Shown: piece after piece, positions 50,214 through 58,168 of the stretch
How the letters are laid out: each line of letters starts with the position of its first letter
How positions within the stretch are numbered: the stretch's first letter is position 1
Assembly (NCBI GenBank): GCA_947625415.1
Contig: CANQOG010000001.1
Location: forward strand, 33,910 to 97,909
DNA from: an uncultured Clostridia bacterium
GTDB taxonomy: Bacteria; Bacillota; Clostridia; TANB77; CAG-508
Reading direction: 5' to 3'
DNA: 64,000 bases
Translations under genes and position numbers: made by a program
The notes under the pieces: model-generated
Database searches by the model: none
What the model saw: only the letters and a program-made list of their open reading frames with translations
Told to the model about the DNA's origin: nothing

Positions 50214-51215
50214 TTATTTTAACTTATTTATATGTATTTGTTTATTTTTTATTACAATTTTCAAATTTTTATTTGGAGTTAAAAATTTATTTCCAATATT
50301 ATTATTGCAAAGCTTAATAATATCCTCTAAATGAATCTTTTCTATTCTTTTAACTGTTCCAAAAAGCTTATAGATAGCTTTTAAAATAATCTTTTTCTCT
50401 ATAATTTTTGGCAATTTATTAAATCTTTTTAAATCTAGAACAATTATATTATACACATCTTTATCATTTTTTATTTCACTAATTACAACATTTTTATATT
50501 GTTTTTCTGTTTCTTCTTGTATATATTCTTCTTGTTCTCTCATTATTTCAGCTAATCGTTCTAAAGAATTAACAATATTTGGGTTAAATTCCTCTTTTAT
50601 ATAGGGAATCACTATATTACGGATTTTATTTCTCGTATATTCATTTTCAAAATTTGTTTTATCTATTCTAGGATTCAAATTTTTTTCTTCGCAAAATTTC
50701 TCAATTTCACTTCTTTCAAGCTCTATCATCGGTCTTATAATGTTTCCTTGTTTTGCCTCTATTCCACAAAGTCCCTTGCTTCCACTTCCTCTTAAAATAT
50801 TCATTATTATAGTTTCACTATTATCATTTTTATTATGTGCTACAGCAATTTTATTTGCCCCTATTTTTTTAGCAATTTTGTCAAAAAATTCATATCTAAC
50901 TTTTCGCCCAGTTTCTTCTACGCCTAGTTTTTCCGTCTTTGCCAATTCTTCAACCTTGCTATGTAAAACAAAAAATGGAATATTTAATTTTTCACACCAA
51001 GTTTCTACATATTTTTCATCATCTATAGCTTCTTTTCTAATTCCATGATTTATATGAGAAACAAAAATTTCAAAGTCCAATTTTTTAGAAAGTTCATTTA
51101 AAATATATAGCATTGTAATAGAATCAGGTCCTCCTGAAACGCCTAGAAGGACCTTATCTTTTTTCTCTATTAAATTATATTTTTTTATTGTTTTTAAAAC
51201 TTTGTCTTCAATCAT
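50214..51215 (-). CDS. tilS: tRNA(Ile)-lysidine synthase
   Basis: Modifies the wobble C of the AUA-reading tRNA-Ile to lysidine. PP-loop SGGPDSITML near the start, the AHNKNDNSETIIMNILRGSG segment and IRPMIELERSEIE follow. At 333 residues it has the catalytic core and a short C-terminal domain, without the longer extension of many homologues. Start 9 bp after dnaB. Confidence 0.93.
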   Translation of the reverse strand: MIEDKVLKTIKKYNLIEKKDKVLLGVSGGPDSITMLYILNELSKKLDFEIFVSHINHGIRKEAIDDEKYVETWCEKLNIPFFVLHSKVEELAKTEKLGVEETGRKVRYEFFDKIAKKIGANKIAVAHNKNDNSETIIMNILRGSGSKGLCGIEAKQGNIIRPMIELERSEIEKFCEEKNLNPRIDKTNFENEYTRNKIRNIVIPYIKEEFNPNIVNSLERLAEIMREQEEYIQEETEKQYKNVVISEIKNDKDVYNIIVLDLKRFNKLPKIIEKKIILKAIYKLFGTVKRIEKIHLEDIIKLCNNNIGNKFLTPNKNLKIVIKNKQIHINKLK

Positions 51216-51223
51216 TTTTCCTC

Positions 51224-52567
51224 TTATCCACCTGTAACTATTTCATCTGGCGCGCAATCTAAAAATTTGGTATAATTTCCTAACCATTTTAGCTTAACTG
51301 TTCCAGTTGAACCGCCTCTATGTTTAGCAAATATAATTTCTGCAATATTTTGGCTTTCTGATTCTTTATTATAATAATCGTCTCTATAAATAAACATTAC
51401 TATATCAGCATCTTGCTCAATAGCTCCAGATTCTCTCAAATCTGAAAGCATTGGTCTTTTTTCATCCTGTCTTTTTTCAGCACTTCTTGAAAGCTGTGAA
51501 AGCGCAATGACTGGAACATCTAGCTCTTTTGCTAAAATTTTTAAAGATCTACTAATTTCTGAAATCTCTTGTTCACGAGAAGAATTTTTCTTTCCTGATG
51601 CAGTAATTAACTGTAAATAATCAATTACAACAAGTCCAATATTTTTTTCCATTTTTAGTTTTCTACATTTTGTTCTAATTTCCATAATTGAAATTCCAGG
51701 AGTATCATCAATATATATTGGCGTATCTGATAAAATTCCTGAAGCTGAAGCAACTTTCATCCAGTCACTGTCATCTAACTGACCTGTTCTCAACTTATTA
51801 TTATCAATTAAAGCTTCACTTGCTAAAATTCTGTTTACAACCTGTTCTTTAGACATTTCTAGGTTAAATATAATAACTGGGACTCCAGATTTTGCAGCAT
51901 TTGTAGCAATATTTACAGCAAAAGCTGATTTACCCATAGCAGGTCTTGCAGCTAGTATTAATAAATCTGAATTATGAAGTCCTGATGTCATTTTATCTAT
52001 TCCAATAAAACCTGTCGTAATTCCAGAAATTCTTCCTTTTTGATTATATAATTTTTCCAATTCATCTAAAGCAGAAACTAATACGTCTTTTATAGAACTA
52101 TAACTTTTATTTGAAGTATCTTGAGTTAAATCCATAACTCTTTTTTCAGCTAAATCAATAATTCTTTCTGTTTCTTCTGTATCATCATATCCAAGAGAAA
52201 TTAATTCATTCGAAGTTTGAATTAATTTTCTTCTTAAGCTTTGCTCTTCAACAATTTTTATATATTTATCAACATTAGCTGTTGTAGGAACTTTTCCCGG
52301 AAGTGAAGCAAGATATTCTATTCCACCAATACGCTCAAAATTTCCATCTTCAGTTAATTCTTTTTTTACAGTAATTAAATCAACTGGTTGTGACTTTAAA
52401 TAAAGACTTGATATAGCTGAGAAAATAGCTTTATTGTCTTCACGATAAAAATCATCTTCTTTCAAAATTTCCAACCCTGAAATTACCGCATCTTTATCTA
52501 ATAACATTGAGCCTAAAACAGCTTGTTCAGCTTCAATATCATGTGGTGGAACTTTATTTAAATCCAT
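51224..52567 (-). CDS. dnaB: Replicative DNA helicase DnaB
   Basis: Unwinds DNA at the replication fork. N-terminal domain PPHDIEAEQAVLGSML, RecA-like domain with Walker A ARPAMGKSAF, Walker B LVVIDYLQLI and the SDLRESGAIEQDAD motif. 447 residues from the ATG at 52567, which has AAGGAG upstream. Part of a conserved rplI-dnaB neighbourhood. Confidence 0.97.
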   Translation of the reverse strand: MDLNKVPPHDIEAEQAVLGSMLLDKDAVISGLEILKEDDFYREDNKAIFSAISSLYLKSQPVDLITVKKELTEDGNFERIGGIEYLASLPGKVPTTANVDKYIKIVEEQSLRRKLIQTSNELISLGYDDTEETERIIDLAEKRVMDLTQDTSNKSYSSIKDVLVSALDELEKLYNQKGRISGITTGFIGIDKMTSGLHNSDLLILAARPAMGKSAFAVNIATNAAKSGVPVIIFNLEMSKEQVVNRILASEALIDNNKLRTGQLDDSDWMKVASASGILSDTPIYIDDTPGISIMEIRTKCRKLKMEKNIGLVVIDYLQLITASGKKNSSREQEISEISRSLKILAKELDVPVIALSQLSRSAEKRQDEKRPMLSDLRESGAIEQDADIVMFIYRDDYYNKESESQNIAEIIFAKHRGGSTGTVKLKWLGNYTKFLDCAPDEIVTGG

Positions 52568-52717
52568 ATCTTTCTCCTTCCTAATTTGAATTAAAAACAA
52601 GTATTACTAAGCATGCAAAAATAATACATACAAAGGTACGTCAATTTGAAATTGTTTGAATAACAACAACATAAGATATAACTTATCATTCAAGTTTATA
52701 ATTTTCATGTTTACTAT

Positions 52718-53164
52718 TTAAATAATAGCTTTAACATGTACATTAATTGTAGCTGTAATTCCTTCTAATAATTTTAAATCAACTTTATAAATTCCTTCTT
52801 GTTTAATTGTATCTGTTTGTACTTTTCTTTTGTCTATGTCAACATTTAATTGAGATTTTAAAGCCTCTGATATCTCTTTTGAAGTAACACCACCAAATAG
52901 TTTTCCATTACTTCCAGCTTTTACTGAAATCTCTAATGTTTTAGTTTTCAAGTCTTCCGCTAAGCGTTTAGAATTTTCTAAATCTTTTGCTTTTTGATTA
53001 GCAATTGCATTTTGCTTTGATTTTAATTCACTTATGTTAGAATTATCAGCTGGAACTGCTAACCCTTTAGGGAATAAAAAGTTTCTAGCATATCCATCAG
53101 CAGCATTAATTATCTGATCTTTTTTCCCAACATTTTTAATGTCTTGCTTTAAAATAACTTTCAT
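52718..53164 (-). CDS. rplI: 50S ribosomal protein L9
   Basis: Elongated large-subunit protein linked to frame maintenance and fidelity in studied bacteria. MKVILKQDIKNVGKKDQ and the GYARNFLFPKGLA motif start the N-domain; a long helix and C-domain complete 148 residues. Start chosen at the ATG at 53164 (GGAGG upstream). Notable here because L9 loss raises frameshifting in E. coli, and this genome appears to shift frame at CGG. Confidence 0.95.
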   Translation of the reverse strand: MKVILKQDIKNVGKKDQIINAADGYARNFLFPKGLAVPADNSNISELKSKQNAIANQKAKDLENSKRLAEDLKTKTLEISVKAGSNGKLFGGVTSKEISEALKSQLNVDIDKRKVQTDTIKQEGIYKVDLKLLEGITATINVHVKAII

Positions 53165-53340
53165 TTTCAATTCCTCCGCTTCTTTTTATACGTTTAGTAT
53201 TGTATACCATTTTTTACCATTTTTCAAGACTTATTAAATAAAATATAATATCCCACCATAAAAAATAAATGCCGAACCATGTCGACATTTTAGTTAAAAA
53301 ATTCCAAAATTTTTTATAATAGTTATTATATAAAAATCCA

Positions 53341-54830
53341 TTAAAATGAATTTAAATATTTCATAGTAATTTCAAAATTCTTTTTTAATAATTCATCACT
53401 TAGCCCTTTAGTATAAAATCTTAAGCAACGTACAGTACCATCCAAATAATACATTGTTGTAGGCACGTTCCACGTCATAACCCCTACGTATATCGGTGTT
53501 GACGTTCCACCGAAAATAATCTTGATTTTTCAACCATTCATCATGTTTGAAATCTGCTTCAGTAACTACTTCTCCATTTATGTAAAGTAACAACAAGTCA
53601 TCAAACTCATTTCCACTTATACCACCTTCTCCTACCTGATAAGTAATAGTTATATACACATCTTCACCAGCCGGAAATTTTAATCCTTTCGCTACTGTCC
53701 CACCATACGGACCTACGTAAACGTCGCCACACCAATGTGCAGAGGAAGGTCCCATATTAGCAAATAAACCACTCTTATTATAACCAAACCCTAATACCTT
53801 TCCTGAATCTTTCCAAATATTTGGACCTAAGCAAAAAAGCCCCATACCAGCATCATAAGTAACTTTATCTTGTTTTTGCTCAATATTTCTTAAATTTCCA
53901 AAAAATTCAAATGTGAAACCATTACTCAAATCATATCCGCTAGTCGTGCTTAAATAAGCTCCTCTTGGCTCCTCTGAATAATCTCCATTATATTTAAAGT
54001 CCAAACTATTATTTTCATCATCATACATAATGTTACCGGTCTACCCTATAACCATAAAGTTTAAATAATTTATCTGAATCCAAAAAACCTTGATTATTAA
54101 CTAAATCCTCAAAATTTGTTGAATCTAAATTTAGTACCAGCCCATCTTTTGTTCCTAACGTTGAATCTATATTCCAATCTTCATATCTTTCACTTAATCT
54201 CATTAATTCACTATTTCTATAGTCTATTATGTAATCATTCTCTAATTTTATTATTTTTTCATCTATTTCATATTCTCCTTTTACTAATAAATAATATCCA
54301 CTTCCCCATCGTCCTGTCTCTTCATTACTATCATTATAATCAATCACCATATCCCAATTTATATCATTTCCTATATTTTTAGTATATAACCTTTTCCCTA
54401 CTAATTCTTTTGGTGCTTCATCTTTGTCATTTTCTGGCAATTTGTGTACTTTACCAAGTGGCAATATACTTCCTGCTAATACTTTTAAATCTTCTATTGA
54501 AAAATTCTCATTACTTAATGATGTATCTATTCCTGTTTTCTTTGCAATCTCCCTTTCATATTCTCCTTTTCCTATAAAATATAATTTTCCATTTAGTACT
54601 ATAAAATTATCCTCATCTTCTTTTTTCATTGATGGCATATATTCTTTTAGTTTTTCTCCCGAAGTATTTATTTCTTGATTTAAATTAATTTCTAGTTCTT
54701 CCTTATATGTTAAATATTGATTTAATAATTTTGCATCTAACGCATTTGTTATTATCCCATTCTCTCCAATTATCGCATTTAGTGAGACTCCAGCAAGTAT
54801 AAGTAGGACAATGACCGTAATCGTGTTATT
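53341..54830 (-). CDS. Start-less LamG-type surface-protein cassette 3 (two CGG +1 sites)
   Basis: Same TVIVLLILAGVSLNA helix as cassettes 1 and 2, a middle domain (FIVLNGKLYFIGKGEYE), and a C-terminal LamG-like domain with GFTFEFFGNLR and YYLDGTVRCLRFYTKGL. CGG at 54038-54036 is followed immediately by TAA; skipping C gives YRVD-GNIMYDDE. CGG at 53512-53510 gives YF-GGTSTPIYVGV and the true C-terminus; the unshifted frame ends 33 codons later without the last LamG strand. 495 residues. It has no start codon before the helix. It lies downstream of the intact FGE-domain gene. Confidence 0.8.
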
Positions 54831-54836
54831 TTATGA
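54748..54836 (-). repeat. Cassette-junction repeat, copy 3
   Basis: Same 71-bp block (54748-54818), 7 variable bases (54819-54825) and arm TCATAAAATAA (54836-54826), 28 kb from the other copies. Confidence 0.75.
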
Positions 54837-54928
54837 TTAATTTATTGTAAATATCCAATCCGAAAATTCTATATAACTTATTCATAAACTTATTTTTTGA
54901 TTTAGAATTATAATTTCATTCCACGTAT

Positions 54929-56227
54929 TTATTTTAAATAAAGAACTACACGAAACCCAAGATCAACCTGACAAGTATCTATATGATTATCGCCATCCGC
55001 AAGTTGCAATGGACTATGATAGCCACTACTGTTAAAACTTCCCCCATGAATAACTGCATAGTCTCTTTGCTCAATTTTGTTACCTTCACCATAAGGCTGA
55101 TTTTTGGCTACTTCCGCAGACCATTCCCAAACATTCCCAGCCATATCATAAATATTATATATTTTAAAATCATCCACTGCTCCAGTAAATAATTCTACCC
55201 TTTTAGTATTTCTCATATCTTGAAAAATACTCTTATAGTTATAACTATTTGCATAAGTCCATAAGTCCAATTCTGTCTTGTATTCATGTAAGGCAAATAG
55301 ACCTTTTATTCTTCCATAATCAGTCGTTGTATTATCAAAATAATTTCCCCATTTTTTAGAATCTTTTAATCCTTCTTTTCCAATTATATTTTCTAATATA
55401 TTTTTACATATATGATTCCAAGCATTTGAATCTACTAAATAACTATTTACACTTGCATTAGTATCATACATTTTTTCTGATACAATTTTTGCATTTTTTT
55501 GATTTATAAAATTCCATACTTGATTTTCTTTTTTACTTACTGGAATTAAATTATTTACATTTCTTATATTTGTTCCATCACTTGAATCTATATATTTGTA
55601 TTCTACCCCATCACTTTTTTCATTTGAAGCTACATAAAAACTAGCATTACTTGGTACTCCAGCTTCATATCTTGCTATATAAAATCCATTATACTTTTCT
55701 ATACTTAATTTCGCATTCTCTATTTGTTGTAAAGGATTTTCCCAACCAGTTTTTGCTTTATATCTTCCATCTGTCTGACCTTCTGCATCAACATCATAAG
55801 CCCAACTAGTCCACCCAATTTTTCCACTGCGTGAATATTCACCAGCCTCTTCATAAACTGTTTTACTATCACATGGAATCCAAACAAATTCATTCCCCTT
55901 TGAATCCATTATAACTAATCCATCATCCACTGTATTTTCTCCTTCAATCTGACTTGCTGCAAAACCTGCTGGAATTGTTACTTTATCTTCATTTTTATCA
56001 ATATATTCCATATTTTCAAGATTCATCGCTGCTTCTGCCATCGTTAATTGTCTTAACTCTATATCATGAGCTAAATTTGTTTTTTCATTCGCACTTACTG
56101 CTTTGTTTATCACTCCATTTTCTCCTATCACTAAAGGAATTGAAACTCCTACTAATATTAATAAAACAATAATTGTAATAATAAGAGCTATAAGCGTTAT
56201 TCCACTGTTTTTCTTTTGTTTTTTCAT
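54929..56227 (-). CDS. Prepilin-like surface protein with FGE-sulfatase (SUMF1-like) domain
   Basis: 432 residues with an intact start: a basic leader, then GITLIALIITIIVLLILVGV, a type IV pilin-like helix after a Gly cleavage point, and IGENGVI, as in the start-less cassettes. The C-terminal half resembles formylglycine-generating/C-lectin-like folds (FYIARYEAG, NVWEWSAEV, HGGSF, LGFRVVL). Likely surface display rather than sulfatase maturation, since the catalytic cysteines are not evident. Its promoter overlaps operator repeats shared with the divergent repressor gene. Confidence 0.75.
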   Translation of the reverse strand: MKKQKKNSGITLIALIITIIVLLILVGVSIPLVIGENGVINKAVSANEKTNLAHDIELRQLTMAEAAMNLENMEYIDKNEDKVTIPAGFAASQIEGENTVDDGLVIMDSKGNEFVWIPCDSKTVYEEAGEYSRSGKIGWTSWAYDVDAEGQTDGRYKAKTGWENPLQQIENAKLSIEKYNGFYIARYEAGVPSNASFYVASNEKSDGVEYKYIDSSDGTNIRNVNNLIPVSKKENQVWNFINQKNAKIVSEKMYDTNASVNSYLVDSNAWNHICKNILENIIGKEGLKDSKKWGNYFDNTTTDYGRIKGLFALHEYKTELDLWTYANSYNYKSIFQDMRNTKRVELFTGAVDDFKIYNIYDMAGNVWEWSAEVAKNQPYGEGNKIEQRDYAVIHGGSFNSSGYHSPLQLADGDNHIDTCQVDLGFRVVLYLK

Positions 56228-56254
56228 ATTTTTTCCTCCATTTTTACGCGTTTA

Positions 56255-56305
56255 ACGTGTATTTTTATAAATTATACACGTTTTCAGTGTATAAGTCAAT
56301 ACACT
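56255..56305. promoter_or_regulatory. Operator dyads and promoter between prepilin gene and xre
   Basis: Two inverted repeats, ACGTGTA/TACACGT (56255-56281) and AGTGTA/TACACT (56286-56305), share the core GTGTA. They cover a minus-strand promoter, TTGACT (56299-56294), 17 bp, TATAAT (56276-56271). A TATAAT at 56320-56325 may serve the plus-strand repressor gene. Probable binding sites of the adjacent Xre protein. Confidence 0.55.
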
Positions 56306-56355
56306 TTTTACGGATATTTTATAATAAAAATACATTTTAAAGGGAGAAAATATAT

Positions 56356-56568
56356 ATGGAACTAAGAATCAGAAACTTAAGAGAAGATAGAGATTTAAAA
56401 CAAAAAGATCTTGCAAAACTATTAAATTGTACTCAACAAACTTATTCTAGATATGAAACAGGCGAAAACACAATTGATATTAGAAGTCTTATAAAGCTCG
56501 CAGATTTTTACGATACTTCCATTGATTATTTAGTCGGTAGAACTAATAATCCACAAAGAATTTTATAA
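56356..56568 (+). CDS. Xre-family helix-turn-helix repressor
   Basis: 70 residues, almost all an HTH_3 domain: LRIRNLREDRDLKQKDLAKLL, then QQTYSRYETGEN and IDYLVGRTN. The divergent arrangement with the prepilin gene and the overlapping dyads suggest it controls that gene and itself. Confidence 0.85.
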   Translation: MELRIRNLREDRDLKQKDLAKLLNCTQQTYSRYETGENTIDIRSLIKLADFYDTSIDYLVGRTNNPQRIL

Positions 56569-56577
56569 AAAATAAAA

Positions 56578-56606
56578 ACCTGAAATAAATAATATTTCAG
56601 ATTTTT
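56578..56606. terminator. Bidirectional terminator between xre and amylase
   Basis: CTGAAATA/TATTTCAG stem followed by ATTTTTTAAT on plus and by GGTTTTTATTTTTT on minus. Confidence 0.75.
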
Positions 56607-58075
56607 TAATTTACATATTGTCCATCTTTTATCCAAACGGAAACGCTTCCAGCATTACACGAAAAATCTCCATTTCCATTTTGGTCTATATAAACTTTAT
56701 TTTGAATATTTCCCAAACAGTCATAAAATACGCTATTGGCATGACTTTTTCCAAGATTCATTGTAATATTTCCACCATCTTTATCAGTCATAACAACAGC
56801 TAATCCTGAATCAGGATGTTCATAATCTCCTTTTCTTGTAAATCCAATTAAATTATTAGAAACTAAATAATCTTCCTGTTCTCCATAAGCAAAATACTTT
56901 CTTACTTTTAATAATTTATCTAATAATTCATTTTTTGGACTAACGCCTTTTTCAGGAACTCCATAATAATCTCCGTAAAATACACAAGGAGTTCCATCTT
57001 GTCTTAAAAGAATTAACGAATATCCATGTGGTTTAAACCAATCAGCTACCCAAGATTCCAAAGCTTGACCAATTTCTGTATCATGATTATCAACAAAAGT
57101 TATAGCTAAATCTGGTCTTTCCTTCACTAAAGTTCCGTCAAATATCTCTGCTAAATTATATTCTCCATTGCTGATTGAAGCCTTATATAAATTGTAATGA
57201 AGCGGAACATCAAATAGTTTTATTTTTCCTTCAGTTTTTTCAATATAATTTTTTAAAACATCTATATCTAATGACCAATATTCTCCAACAGTATAAATAG
57301 GATTTCCATCATTTAATTCTTTTTCTATTTCCTCTAACCATTTTGGAAAGAAATCAGCCCTAATATGCTTCACAGCATCTAATCTAAAGCCATCTACATT
57401 TGTCATCTGATAGTACCATTTTCCCCATTTAATTAGTTCATTTGATACATCATTGTTATTCATATCAATATCAGCGCCCATTAAATAATCAAAATTACCT
57501 TTTTCTTTATCAACATCTTCATCCCATTTTTTTCCATAAAACTTGAAAACAGAAGCTTTTCTAGTATTTTCATCCCAGTCTATTCCATGAAAATGTGTCC
57601 AATCCCATTTGAAATCTGAATAAACATTTCCACGCCCAACAAAAGTATATTTCGTCCAAGCTTTTATTGGCATTGCATCAGAAACACTAACATTTCGATT
57701 ATTTTCATCCTCTTGAATTGCAAGAACCTCTTCTACTTCATCAGCTCCCATCTTGTGGTTTAAAACAATATCAGCTAAAACTTTTATATTATTTTCTTTT
57801 AACGTTTTAATCGCATTTAGGTATTCTTCTTTTGTCCCATATTTAGTAGGAATTGTTCCTTTTTGATTAAACTCTCCTAAATCGTATAAATCATATACTC
57901 CATAACCTACATCATTCGTACCGCCAGCTCCTTTATATGCAGGAGGAAGCCAAACATAATTAATACCAAGATTAGATAAATGAGTTCCATCTTTTTGAAC
58001 TTTATTCCAAAATTTAGAATCGCTAGGCAAATACCACTCAAAATATTGCATCATGCAATCATTTTTATTCGCCAA
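56606..58075 (-). CDS. Cytoplasmic alpha-amylase (GH13)
   Basis: Hydrolyses alpha-1,4-glucans. No signal peptide; MMQYFEWYLPSD is typical of the GH13_5 cytoplasmic/liquefying group. Catalytic regions: DIVLNHK, GFRLDAVKHI (nucleophile Asp), VGEYW (acid Glu) and FVDNHDT. 489 residues. Works with amylomaltase at 8.6 kb on intracellular glucans (inference). Confidence 0.93.
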   Translation of the reverse strand: MANKNDCMMQYFEWYLPSDSKFWNKVQKDGTHLSNLGINYVWLPPAYKGAGGTNDVGYGVYDLYDLGEFNQKGTIPTKYGTKEEYLNAIKTLKENNIKVLADIVLNHKMGADEVEEVLAIQEDENNRNVSVSDAMPIKAWTKYTFVGRGNVYSDFKWDWTHFHGIDWDENTRKASVFKFYGKKWDEDVDKEKGNFDYLMGADIDMNNNDVSNELIKWGKWYYQMTNVDGFRLDAVKHIRADFFPKWLEEIEKELNDGNPIYTVGEYWSLDIDVLKNYIEKTEGKIKLFDVPLHYNLYKASISNGEYNLAEIFDGTLVKERPDLAITFVDNHDTEIGQALESWVADWFKPHGYSLILLRQDGTPCVFYGDYYGVPEKGVSPKNELLDKLLKVRKYFAYGEQEDYLVSNNLIGFTRKGDYEHPDSGLAVVMTDKDGGNITMNLGKSHANSVFYDCLGNIQNKVYIDQNGNGDFSCNAGSVSVWIKDGQYVN

Positions 58076-58168
58076 CTTATCTCACCTCATAAAATTTCTT
58101 CTATAAAATCATATCATTAAATAATTTTTTATGCAAGCAATAAAAATAGTTTATACTTTCTTTATACA

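Noticed and set aside
4602..54038. Reading the 13 broken loci as pseudogenes or random assembly indels
   Set aside because: Every break is a +1 caused by the same triplet in the same phase, no -1 or other indel is seen, and key metabolic genes are affected. A biased sequencer adding C before GG would not respect codon phase. Independent reads are still needed.
4602..54038. Reassignment of CGG to another single amino acid (Gln or Trp as reported in some Firmicutes)
   Set aside because: Decoding CGG as any three-base codon leaves the downstream frame wrong, and three sites have a stop directly after CGG.
54818..54830. The CGG within the shared ACGGTC of the cassette repeats as a further shift site
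   Set aside because: It is out of phase (ACG GTC) in the frame that encodes the hydrophobic helix, and shifting there would destroy the helix.
22422..54836. Diversity-generating retroelement or CRISPR explanation for the repeats
   Set aside because: No reverse transcriptase, no adenine-biased variable repeat and no regular spacer array; only three copies, two of them 28-32 kb from the third.
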